A stretch of 64,000 nucleotides of DNA from Sporolactobacillus pectinivorans (GTDB lineage: Bacteria; Bacillota; Bacilli; Bacillales; Sporolactobacillaceae), in the NCBI RefSeq assembly GCF_002802965.1, contig NZ_NXGA01000001.1:2668521-2732520 (forward strand). The letters are read 5' to 3'. The position numbers and the translations under genes were made by a program. Every line of letters starts with the position of its first letter. The stretch's first letter is position 1. The notes beneath the pieces were generated by a model. It had not been told where the DNA came from. It did not search any database and saw only the letters and a program-made list of their open reading frames with translations. Positions 8,930-16,951 of this stretch are shown here, one piece after another.

Positions 8930-10207
8930 TTATTCACTTAATACCGCCTTTTTTTCTTTGAGAGATATACCATTTTTTGAAGAAATCCGATCTTCAAGAC
9001 GCGGAATGATCAAATAATAGATCAGTGTTCCAGTCAGGCCTATGCCTGTAATAATGAGCGAGGTCGCAAGTGTCGGCAAAAAGGATCCGATAGTTATCGT
9101 TAACGATGCAATCAGCATCGCTGTATTGTATTTCAGTCCATTAATGGCCATATATGTACTTCTGGCACTATCTGGGGGAATGGCCGCAGTATAAGACTGT
9201 TCAACAGGCACACGAAATACTTCCCCGATCGTCAGAACAATCATGAAACCGATCAGTAACCAGATATTATTCGCATACGACAATACGCCATAACCGATTG
9301 AGAATAAGGTGCAGCTGAAGATTAACGTCGTCTTGTCTTTCATCAGACCGCTTAATTTGGATACAAACAGGACGAGTAGAGCAACCAGAATCGTATTCTC
9401 ACTTCTTAGAAACCCCATCATAGTCAGTCCATTGACCGGCCAGAATAATACAGTCTGGGTTGGCATATCCCTGCTCAGCCGGATACCGATATAATTGGTC
9501 AGCTGCAGCTCCATTGAGAAAACAAGGACACCGGCCAATACAAAGAGAACAAAGAGTTTATCCTGGAAAACAGTATGATAGTTTGAAAATAACTGAGCGA
9601 GGTGTTTCGAAAAGCCCAGAGTACCAACGTGTCCGATATGGCTTTCCTCAATAAAGAATGCAACGAGAATGACCACTTCGCATTCAACAACACACAAGGC
9701 GATAAACAGTTCAAAAAGATAATGCTGGAATAGCAACACACCCAGTATCCCGCCAATTGCGATAGACAGATTGTTCGCCCAGTACGTAATCGAATACATC
9801 ATTTTCCGCTGTTCAGGCGTACTGACATCAATCAGCATCGCGTCATTTGCCGGACCGGCAAGTCCCCAGGAAATACTGTTCACAACCATCATCATAAAAG
9901 TGACCGATGGGGAAACAAAAAATGGTGAATTGCACAGCATCATGATGATAAAAGCTGTGAGACGTGCTATTTCAGCGCAAAGCATCACTTTTTTGCGGCC
10001 AAACTGATCGGATAAATAGCCGCCAAGAAAAGAATTGGCAATACCTATAAAAACAGTAATCAGCAGCAGCAGGCCGGTTGACTTGGCACCAAAATGCTGT
10101 GCCAGATAGATTGTCATAAATGGAAAAATCATTCCACCGACAAAACGGCTTGTGAATGTTTCGATGATTCTGATCTTAATATTTTTATGAAAGTCTCTGA
10201 ATCTCAT
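8930..10207 (-). CDS. MFS transporter
   Basis: A roughly 425-residue, 12-helix major facilitator protein. The family A-like loop GGYLSDQFGRKKVM follows helix 2. I start it at the ATG at 10207 (MRFRDFHKN), which follows AGAAGGAATAAT; the open frame extends 14 codons further without a good site. It is clearly paralogous to the MFS gene at 45297: both share SRF-G-MIFPFM-IY, GRKKVM, EAMLIDVSTP or DAMLIDVSTP, and LSIA-G-I-G-LFQHY. Unlike that gene it has no SgrR-like regulator beside it. The substrate is unknown. Confidence 0.88.
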   Translation of the reverse strand: MRFRDFHKNIKIRIIETFTSRFVGGMIFPFMTIYLAQHFGAKSTGLLLLITVFIGIANSFLGGYLSDQFGRKKVMLCAEIARLTAFIIMMLCNSPFFVSPSVTFMMMVVNSISWGLAGPANDAMLIDVSTPEQRKMMYSITYWANNLSIAIGGILGVLLFQHYLFELFIALCVVECEVVILVAFFIEESHIGHVGTLGFSKHLAQLFSNYHTVFQDKLFVLFVLAGVLVFSMELQLTNYIGIRLSRDMPTQTVLFWPVNGLTMMGFLRSENTILVALLVLFVSKLSGLMKDKTTLIFSCTLFSIGYGVLSYANNIWLLIGFMIVLTIGEVFRVPVEQSYTAAIPPDSARSTYMAINGLKYNTAMLIASLTITIGSFLPTLATSLIITGIGLTGTLIYYLIIPRLEDRISSKNGISLKEKKAVLSE

Positions 10208-10329
10208 ATTATTCCTTCTTTCCGGCCAAACACATTGGAAAACAGTCAAAAAATACCGCTGACCTGCAGTACCTTTACTTTATAGTGAAAACATCGGGAA
10301 AACCAAGTATAGCATGAAATAACGACGGG

Positions 10330-10354
10330 AGGAACCCAGTCGTGTTCCTTTTTT
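10330..10354 (+). terminator. Terminator-like hairpin
   Basis: AGGAAC, eight-base loop, GTTCCT with six T. No plus-strand gene ends just before it, so it may be an attenuator or a remnant. Low confidence. Confidence 0.35.
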
Positions 10355-10575
10355 GAAATAGCGGCTCTGTCTCTCTGCTTACCCACGGGTGGCCGGCTCT
10401 AAAGAATCAGGAAGGACTCCATTCCATTTAATTGGAATTGCCGTGGAACTTGCGGATTATTAACACCCAACAGCATTGTTTTTATAAGATGAAGAAAATA
10501 ATGTGCTACGATAGAATCAAATATTATTTTTATATCTCCTTTGAATCTCAGTCAAAGAATCGAGGCGAGAGACCG

Positions 10576-11235
10576 ATGAAGATTAAAGTCAATGATGTGA
10601 CTTTATTTTATGAAAAAAGCGGAAATGGTCCGTCTTTGATCCTGCTGCATGGCAACGGGGAAACGCATCGTATTTTTAATAAAACGATCCGCAGGCTCTC
10701 TGAATCTTATACGGTTTACGCGATTGACAGCAGAGGCCATGGAGAAAGTGAAACAGTAAAAGACATCAGCTACCAATTAATGACTGATGACATCGCCTGC
10801 TTCATTAAAAAATTGCAGATTGACCGGCCCATATTAGTCGGTTTCAGTGATGGCGGCATCGTCGGCCTCTTGCTGGCAGGGCAGTATACTGGACTATTAT
10901 CAAAGCTGATCGTCTGCGGTGCCAATTTAAATCCTTCAGGCATCAGATCAAACTACCTCTTTCTTTTTAGGTTAGCCTATTTGATCACGAGAGACCGGAA
11001 GATCGGCCTGATGCTTCGAGAGCCAGATATCTCCGCTGATGATCTAAAAAAAGTAAAGCTTCCTGTCCTCGTTCTGGCAGGAAGCAAAGATTTGATCAAG
11101 GCCGATCATACCCGGTATATAGCTGAACATTTGCCTAACAGTACACTGCAATTACTGGATGGAGAAAATCATACCAGTTATGCCGTCCACTCAGAAAAAT
11201 TATATCGGACTATTTTGCCCTTTTTAAAACAGTGA
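10576..11235 (+). CDS. Alpha/beta hydrolase
   Basis: A 219-residue alpha/beta-hydrolase fold protein. The oxyanion strand LLHGNGE, the nucleophile elbow GFSDGG (Ser), a late acid in LAGSKDLIKADHT and the histidine in GENHTSYAVHS complete the triad. The start is ATG 10576 after GAGGCGAGAG; the longer open frame upstream has no ribosome site. It is shorter than most members and lacks a large cap. No signal peptide. The substrate is unknown. It stands alone. Confidence 0.85.
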   Translation: MKIKVNDVTLFYEKSGNGPSLILLHGNGETHRIFNKTIRRLSESYTVYAIDSRGHGESETVKDISYQLMTDDIACFIKKLQIDRPILVGFSDGGIVGLLLAGQYTGLLSKLIVCGANLNPSGIRSNYLFLFRLAYLITRDRKIGLMLREPDISADDLKKVKLPVLVLAGSKDLIKADHTRYIAEHLPNSTLQLLDGENHTSYAVHSEKLYRTILPFLKQ

Positions 11236-11272
11236 AATGAAGCAGAATTTTTTTATAACACCTGAACATGCT

Positions 11273-11704
11273 TCATTTAACATCGTTTAAATCAAAATGT
11301 TGTTCTTTCCGTAACTCCAACAAATAAGAAATGATTTCTCTTCTTCTGATAATGCCAATAAATACCCCTAAGTCATCCACGATCGGTACAAAGTTCTGCC
11401 TCAGGGACGTCTCAATGATATCGTCGACTTCGACATCGATCGAGATCGCTTTGATGTCCCTGTACCTTGGAACCTCTTTCAGCAAAACCTCCCGGGTTCC
11501 CTGAAAATCAAGCCCTTCATTATCCCTTAATTCCCACAAAAGGTCTCCTTCGGTCAGCGTGCCTACATAAATCCCTTTTTTGTTCAAAACCGGGATCGAA
11601 GAATAACGGTAATGCTCCATTTTTTCCATGGCCTGACGCATCGTCCAATAATCGTATACAAATTTGACTTCGCTTTTTGGTGTGATCAAAAAAGCAGCAT
11701 TCAT
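11273..11704 (-). CDS. CBS-pair domain protein
   Basis: A 143-residue protein made of two CBS motifs and nothing else. The first is TMRQAMEKMEHYRYSSIPVLNKKGIYVGTL..GDL and the second DIIETSLRQNFVPIVDDLGVFIGIIRRREII. Such pairs bind adenine nucleotides, including c-di-AMP in some Firmicutes, and regulate partner proteins. The start MNAAFLITPK at ATG 11704 follows AGGAG; the longer frame is unlikely. Its partner is not evident from the neighbours. Confidence 0.85.
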   Translation of the reverse strand: MNAAFLITPKSEVKFVYDYWTMRQAMEKMEHYRYSSIPVLNKKGIYVGTLTEGDLLWELRDNEGLDFQGTREVLLKEVPRYRDIKAISIDVEVDDIIETSLRQNFVPIVDDLGVFIGIIRRREIISYLLELRKEQHFDLNDVK

Positions 11705-11817
11705 CACATATCCACTCCTGACTGGCAAAAATCTCTCACAATAGTCTTTCGTGATCATAGTATACGCTTTGTGCATGAGTTATGAAAACGTTTCATTACA
11801 AGTTGAAGACTTTTATG

Positions 11818-12270
11818 TTATAACTTTTTTAAACCCTTATTGAGCTGTATCGCTACGTTTCTATTGTACAGGAAGGAAAAAAACCAGATCAAGAGATACA
11901 GAGATAAAAATGAAAATAGCGGCCAGAAGATAAAGGAATAACCAGTCTGGAACCAGCCAAGCCATTGTCCGGCAATCATAAATCCAATGATCATGAGCAG
12001 AAAGTGCAATCCGGTCCGCCAAAATAGAAAAAGGGCAACCCTTTCTTTCCGCAGATTTTTCTTCCCCGATTCGAAAACAAATGAAATAATGCCGCAATAC
12101 GCTCCGAAAGCCATCGACCCGAGCAGTTCTTTAAGCATTAATCCCGTACTGAGTACCGGAAGTCGGAGACGCAGTGCAATGATCAAATAAACAGCGGTTG
12201 AAACGGCTCCAATACCAAAACCGATCAATACATTCCGAAATATTTTCAATAAGTGAGCGATCCAAGCCAT
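11818..12270 (-). CDS. DUF3021 family membrane protein
   Basis: A 150-residue protein with four hydrophobic segments. It matches the DUF3021 pattern: a short polytopic protein encoded directly after a LytTR regulator. The start ATG 12270 follows AAGGAGGT. In other Firmicutes such pairs act together, the membrane protein probably controlling the regulator. It begins 13 bp downstream of the LytTR gene, so they form an operon. The signal sensed is unknown. Confidence 0.75.
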   Translation of the reverse strand: MAWIAHLLKIFRNVLIGFGIGAVSTAVYLIIALRLRLPVLSTGLMLKELLGSMAFGAYCGIISFVFESGKKNLRKERVALFLFWRTGLHFLLMIIGFMIAGQWLGWFQTGYSFIFWPLFSFLSLYLLIWFFSFLYNRNVAIQLNKGLKKL

Positions 12271-12283
12271 CCTTTTTACCTCC

Positions 12284-12724
12284 TTAAAAAAGTCTTTTTT
12301 TGAGATCAGCGACATATTTTCTAGACACAGTCTCTTTCCACTCATTCTTAAAATTCAGCATCAGATTACCGCTGAAACCCGCCTCAAAGAAATCCATCCA
12401 ATCGATGTTTGCGAGGCAGTATTTCGATATGCGTATGAATCGGCCGGAGTTGGCATGTGTTTCAAAGTATTTCAGAGATTGTTTATAAAAATACTTTCTT
12501 TTTCTGGAAACGGCTACAATCTTTCCGTTCTCAGTCATTAGATGTGACACTTGCTGCAACGGTAAAATGTACTGACGGTCATCTCGCACGACCGCGATAG
12601 TGCCCTTTGATTCGTCGGTTTCAACGATTTTCCGGATTCGCTCCACTTTTTCCGTCACTCGCCGTATATGCATGACAACCTGCTCCTCAAGCAACTCCGG
12701 ATCGATGTCTATATTCAGTTTCAA
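12284..12724 (-). CDS. LytTR-domain transcriptional regulator
   Basis: A 146-residue stand-alone LytTR DNA-binding protein. A helical N-terminus of about 45 residues is followed by a LytTR domain: EGTIAVV-like strand, IVAVSRKRKYFYKQSLKYFE, FIRISKYCLANIDWM and the terminal VSRKYVADLKKRL. It has no receiver domain. The pairing with the adjacent DUF3021 gene is a recurrent regulator/membrane-protein arrangement. It probably autoregulates the operon; I did not identify its operator. Confidence 0.88.
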   Translation of the reverse strand: MKLNIDIDPELLEEQVVMHIRRVTEKVERIRKIVETDESKGTIAVVRDDRQYILPLQQVSHLMTENGKIVAVSRKRKYFYKQSLKYFETHANSGRFIRISKYCLANIDWMDFFEAGFSGNLMLNFKNEWKETVSRKYVADLKKRLF

Positions 12725-13052
12725 CTGAACCCCTCCTTCCCTTTACCTGCATTTTAGCAGTTTCAGGTGGGGAAGAACCGTGTTCTCCGTAACATGTCGG
12801 ATTTTTAGATTGAGAGGCCGATTTACAAAATAAACCGGTAGTCTGGATGATTTGATTTCGTTTTCAAGTTGATACTTGTATTCCCGTGTCTTTATACCAA
12901 GGTCACGAAAAACCCTGATACTAATTTTTTTGACCAACAGCAGCTTCTATAATTATACCCATGAAGAAATGGTGCTTTGCTAAAAATCCTTTATTGGTAC
13001 AGATTTTCAGACACCTTGTTATAATTTTCCGGGAATCTAGGTTGATAAGCAT
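12725..13052. other. Intergenic region
   Basis: Carries the promoter side of the LytTR operon. A 64-codon open frame on the minus strand (12743-12937) lacks a ribosome site and family resemblance, so I do not call it. Confidence 0.5.
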
Positions 13053-13086
13053 AAAAAAACATAGCGTGGATGGCTATGTTTTTTTA
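13053..13086. terminator. Bidirectional terminator after tpx
   Basis: A-run, CATAGC, seven-base loop, GCTATG, T-run. It can serve transcription from either side; tpx on the minus strand is the nearest gene ending here. Confidence 0.75.
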
Positions 13087-13136
13087 TTTCAAATATTTAT
13101 GATCTTATTGAAACTAGGCTGACTGCTTGATTAATT

Positions 13137-13655
13137 TTAAATCAGTGCTTTGACAGCATGGAGTGCTGCCTCGTAATCCGGATGCTCTTGCATTTCTTTA
13201 ACATACTGAACATACCGGATCGTATTATGTTCATCAAGGACGAAAATGGAACGCATGTCCAGCTGAAGTTCCTTGATCAGAACGCCGTAACTCTGGCCAA
13301 AGGAACGGAATTTATAGTCTGACAGGGTGTCCAGATTGTCAATTCCGGCAACCGTGCAGAAGCGGCTCTGTGCAAAGGGCAGATCCACAGAGATGGTCAA
13401 AACAGCAACAAGTTCACCAAGTTTTGCGGCTTCCTCATTGAAACGGCGTGTCTGGGCGTCACAGACCTTCGTATCCAGCGAAGGAACAACAGAAATTAAT
13501 TTAATTTTTCCTTCGTAATCCGAGAGACCGGCTTCCGTAGTCAGATCTTTGTTGATTCTGAAATCTGGGGCCTGTTCGCCCACCATTAATTCCGGGCCGA
13601 TCAAAGTAATTGGACTGCCGCCAACCGTTGCAACTCCCGTACGTTCCTCGGTCAT
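13137..13655 (-). CDS. tpx: Thiol peroxidase (atypical 2-Cys peroxiredoxin)
   Basis: Tpx reduces hydrogen and alkyl peroxides in the cytoplasm using thioredoxin. The 172-residue protein is of normal length. The peroxidatic cysteine is C65 in VPSLDTKVCDAQTRRF and the resolving cysteine C100 in PFAQSRFC. The N-terminus GVATVGGSPITLIG and LDEHNTIRYVQYVKE are typical. It is monocistronic, with a hairpin terminator downstream and AAGGAGG-like sequence before the ATG. Confidence 0.96.
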   Translation of the reverse strand: MTEERTGVATVGGSPITLIGPELMVGEQAPDFRINKDLTTEAGLSDYEGKIKLISVVPSLDTKVCDAQTRRFNEEAAKLGELVAVLTISVDLPFAQSRFCTVAGIDNLDTLSDYKFRSFGQSYGVLIKELQLDMRSIFVLDEHNTIRYVQYVKEMQEHPDYEAALHAVKALI

Positions 13656-13845
13656 TGGATATTCCTCCTTATTTTTTGTTACACGTCCGTGATTAGCATC
13701 AGATAGTATGCCTACTTCAAATGTACAAAATGAGAATGGAATCCGTCAACAGATCTGATCGTTCCACACGCATAAATTACAGTTTAAAACTTATTTAACC
13801 GCTCGCAGAAAAAGGAGACAATTATTAGAGACCCAGCAGCATAAC

Positions 13846-15990
13846 TCAGCCTTTGTATTCATAAAGTGCCGACTGGCCGCCAAAATCGTTTTGGCTACCG
13901 GAATTCTGACTGAACCATTGGCTGGCCGGTACTTTCACACAGTATTTCTGTATCCATGCCGTGACACTCGGATTCTGCGCTCCATCCTGTCCGCTAGAAA
14001 TCAGGAAATATTTTATTTCTCCCGCTTTGACCATTTTTTCCAGCTTGGTCACATTCATTGCAGGATCACTGCCCTGGAAGCCGCCCATGGTCATAACCGC
14101 ATAATTTGTCTTAAGCATGATCGAATAGGCTGACTGCGCTCTCTGAACAGCTAGAATGAATTTCTCTCCATGATCATTTTTTTCAAGATAACTGAGCAGC
14201 TTGTTATCTACCTGCCCGCCCATTCCGAAACCGAAATTACCTTGCCGTCCTGCACCTGCATTGCGGCGGAAATTAAAGTCTCCATTCATCCTACTTCCGC
14301 TTTTGTTTCCGTTCCACTGCTGAAATGTTTCTGATCCCTGCTGAGCTATTTGATTCCGGCCGTCGCCTGCAAAGTTCATTGAACGTCCATCACCCATTTG
14401 CTGTGGAAATCCGCCCATTGCCCCGGCAGTCACCGAACTCGGTCCGGCCGAAGGAATGGAACTGTTTGTCTGGTTCAATACTGCGGGCATGGTCCAATAG
14501 AAAGGCGGAAGAAGCAAAGCACACAAACCTGCAATAGCAAGCCCCCGCTTGGCCCCCTGTTGATTGCTCGTCCGCCAGATCAGCCCAAATACAAGACACA
14601 GAACCCCGGCAACCGCCGTGAGTGCCGTCCAAACCGAAGAGATGTTGTTTTGATAGAAGATCAGTGCTTCAAATAACAGGGTGATACAGGCAGCCACCGG
14701 CAGAAGCAGGCTGGTCCAGGAATTCCTTTCCAGCTTAAAGAAGGACCACAGCGTGATGGCTTCAATTCCCACTAGTGCGGCAATCGGCGGTCCCATCAGG
14801 CTGAGATAGTACGTATGAATAAAACCGGCAATACTGAAGAAAACCATTGCAGGAAGCAGCCAGGCCAACCAGAAAATAGCAAAGGTATGCTGCTGCGTCA
14901 ATTGCCTCCTGCGAATAAAATCAACGACAAGGCCGATCAATCCGAACAGAGCGAACGGCAGCAGCCAGCTCGCCTGGCCGGACAGAGATTTTGAGAACAA
15001 ACGGAGTGGGCCGGCCTCCCCGGTACCAAACATGCCGCCCTGCTGCCCCCCTGCCCGCATCATATTTCTCCCCGACATTTCTGCTTGCCCCTGTGGCGGA
15101 AACATACTATCTCCGCTTCCAGATTGATCAGTCTTGGAAACAGACGTTCTTGATCGATTGGCGGCGGACGTCCCCCCCTGCATACCTGTACTGCCCGAAC
15201 TCCGCTGCCCGGTCAGCCGTGAAATCCCATTATAACCGAGAGCCAGTTCAAGTACGGAATTCGTCTGACTGCTTCCGATGTAAGGACGGTTGCTGGCAGG
15301 TACCGAATCGACGATCACTGCCCATGACAGGGAAACTGCGGCAAGGACAACGGTAGCCAGTCCTAAGTGGATAAGCTTTTTCTTCCAGCCTGTTTTCATG
15401 GCCAGCCAATAGAAAAGATATACGGCCGGAAGTACCATAAACGCCTCGAGCATCTTGACGTTAAAACCAATGCCGACAAGCAGGACACTGATGATCAGCC
15501 AGCGCATTTTTCCACTGTCGGCCGCTTTGACAACCGCCCACGCGGCAATCATCAGAGTCAGGATTAAGATACTATCCACATTGTTGGTTCTGGCAACAGT
15601 TGTAAAAATCGGTGTCAGTGCCAGTGAAATCCCGCTGATAAAGGCAGCTGTCCGACCGGCTTTCTTCTTGACCATCTGATACAGAATCATGCAGGAGATA
15701 ACACCTGCCGCTGCTTCCGGGAACAGGACGCTGAAATTGCCGAAACCGAAAATCTTTGCGCTCAACGTCTGAAGCCAGAGTGCGACCGGCGGTTTGTCCA
15801 CTGTAATAAATCCTGCCGGGTCAAATGACGCATAAAAGAAATTGTGGAAATTCTTCATCATGCTCTTGACCGCTATAGTGTAGTATTCATTTGTTCCGGC
15901 CTTGTTTAACAGAAAAAAATTCAAAAGCAGTGAAAAGACAGTAACGGTAAGAAAATAATAATCCAATGTTTTTTTCTTCAACCTGTCCAA
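13846..15990 (-). CDS. GT39-family (ArnT/PMT-like) membrane glycosyltransferase
   Basis: A 714-residue multi-spanning protein resembling YkcB-type lipid-linked sugar transferases. The first extracellular loop holds the PMT-type motif FDPAGFITVDKPPVALW, where the acidic residue is catalytic in the family. About ten to twelve helices follow. Two long Gly/Ser/Gln/Asn/Met-rich stretches (about residues 255-320 and 520-600) interrupt the helices and are probably extracytoplasmic. The start is TTG 15990 after GAGGAGGAAC. A role in glycosylating cell-wall polymers from polyprenyl-phosphate sugars is inferred from the family. Confidence 0.85.
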   Translation of the reverse strand: MDRLKKKTLDYYFLTVTVFSLLLNFFLLNKAGTNEYYTIAVKSMMKNFHNFFYASFDPAGFITVDKPPVALWLQTLSAKIFGFGNFSVLFPEAAAGVISCMILYQMVKKKAGRTAAFISGISLALTPIFTTVARTNNVDSILILTLMIAAWAVVKAADSGKMRWLIISVLLVGIGFNVKMLEAFMVLPAVYLFYWLAMKTGWKKKLIHLGLATVVLAAVSLSWAVIVDSVPASNRPYIGSSQTNSVLELALGYNGISRLTGQRSSGSTGMQGGTSAANRSRTSVSKTDQSGSGDSMFPPQGQAEMSGRNMMRAGGQQGGMFGTGEAGPLRLFSKSLSGQASWLLPFALFGLIGLVVDFIRRRQLTQQHTFAIFWLAWLLPAMVFFSIAGFIHTYYLSLMGPPIAALVGIEAITLWSFFKLERNSWTSLLLPVAACITLLFEALIFYQNNISSVWTALTAVAGVLCLVFGLIWRTSNQQGAKRGLAIAGLCALLLPPFYWTMPAVLNQTNSSIPSAGPSSVTAGAMGGFPQQMGDGRSMNFAGDGRNQIAQQGSETFQQWNGNKSGSRMNGDFNFRRNAGAGRQGNFGFGMGGQVDNKLLSYLEKNDHGEKFILAVQRAQSAYSIMLKTNYAVMTMGGFQGSDPAMNVTKLEKMVKAGEIKYFLISSGQDGAQNPSVTAWIQKYCVKVPASQWFSQNSGSQNDFGGQSALYEYKG

Positions 15991-16213
15991 GCAAAGTTCC
16001 TCCTCAGCCGTTGCGTTTTTGATAGTTCAGAATGGCCATCTCATAGTACGATTGTCACCTAACTGTCTTAAAATAAGCTTAACTTTTCTTTTCTTTTCCA
16101 TAAAAATGGATAGTGTACCGGGAAACTTAAAACAGCCACCCGTGAAACAGGTGACCGTTTTGAATTTTTACAGATCATCATTCATCAAAAGTATATATGG
16201 TTTCATTTCATAG

Positions 16214-16242
16214 TTGACAACCGTGATTAATGCGTTTATGAT
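16214..16242 (+). promoter_or_regulatory. Promoter of the SAM riboswitch transcript
   Basis: TTGACA (16214-16219), 17 bp, TATGAT (16237-16242), ending 24 bp before the aptamer. Confidence 0.75.
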
Positions 16243-16266
16243 GAGGTCAATTGAATAACTTTCCTA

Positions 16267-16425
16267 CTTATCCAGAGAGGCGGAGGGATTGGCCCAATGA
16301 AACCTCAGCAACCGGTCGTTGTAGACACGGTGCTAATTCCAATAAGTGTTTTGCTTTGAAGATAAGTTGAGAAGATCTAAAAGATCGCCTTCTCTTCTTT
16401 TCTGAAGAGAAGGTTTTATTTTTTC
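16267..16425 (+). promoter_or_regulatory. SAM-I (S-box) riboswitch with terminator
   Basis: The aptamer runs from CTTATC at 16267 to the closing GATAAG at 16361-16366. It contains the S-box core CAGAGAGGCGGAGGGA, GGCCC and GAAACCTCAGCAACC. The expression platform is the terminator CCTTCTCTTC/GAAGAGAAGG at 16388-16413 followed by a T-rich tract. High SAM should terminate transcription before the small gene at 16450. No methionine or cysteine gene follows, which is unusual. Confidence 0.95.
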
Positions 16426-16449
16426 ACACAAGAAAGGAGCACATGTTAA

Positions 16450-16614
16450 ATGAGTGCTTTATTACGACAGGTTGTGGAGATTAGACGTCAAGAACTTATT
16501 GATCAGCTGATCGAGGCAGATGTATTCAAAAAAGACGGAAAGCAGCTTTTTGAATTGACGTTAACAGAACTGGAAAACGAATACAGATCCCTTCGATCAA
16601 GGTCACATTTTTAA
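16450..16614 (+). CDS. FbpA-like small basic protein (Fur_reg_FbpA type)
   Basis: A 54-residue protein, MSALLRQVVEIRRQELIDQL onwards, with ELTLTELENEYRSL in the second half. The layout resembles the small Fur-regulated basic protein FbpA family of bacilli, proposed RNA-chaperone-like helpers in iron sparing. The ATG at 16450 follows AAAGGAGC at ten-base spacing. It is the only gene I see behind the SAM-I riboswitch, before the leftward sedolisin gene. The function here is unknown. Family assignment is from pattern memory and should be tested by profile search. Confidence 0.7.
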   Translation: MSALLRQVVEIRRQELIDQLIEADVFKKDGKQLFELTLTELENEYRSLRSRSHF

Positions 16615-16756
16615 AAAAGGACCGACAAAAAATTCAAGCTTTTTTCAGGTCAGAGAAAGCTTTCACCTCCGGTTTTAGATTTGGGTGTTATGCAGATAAA
16701 AAGGACCAGGGCAATGAGGATGTTCATTTGGACTATACGATCCTCCGACTGTGAAA

Positions 16757-16830
16757 ACCGATATTTTTTTGTGTGACGACTGATTTATTTACAGGATGAC
16801 CGATATTTTTCCGTGACGGCTGATTTATTT
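16757..16830. repeat. Imperfect direct repeat, two copies of about 32 bp
   Basis: Copy 1 at 16757-16790 and copy 2 at 16799-16830 both read ACCGATATTTTT, then a GTGACG-like core, then CTGATTTATTT. The rest of 16615-16950 shows no gene. Confidence 0.7.
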
Positions 16831-16886
16831 GTGGGAACCTAATTTTTATTATTCTAGTTTTTATAAATGAGCCGTGGTACGGCAAA

Positions 16887-16920
16887 CGAGTGAGATGAGT
16901 CCTTCATTTCATCTCACTCG
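16887..16920. terminator. Hairpin downstream of the sedolisin gene
   Basis: CGAGTGAGATGA, ten-base loop, TCATCTCACTCG: a perfect 12 bp stem. There is no long T-run on either side, so it may act as a transcript end or stabiliser rather than a classical terminator. Confidence 0.55.
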
Positions 16921-16951
16921 CTAAGGTTATTGCTGAATTTCATTGCTTCAG

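Noticed and set aside
12743..12937. 64-codon leftward frame upstream of the LytTR gene
   Set aside because: No ribosome site, odd composition, no recognisable family.
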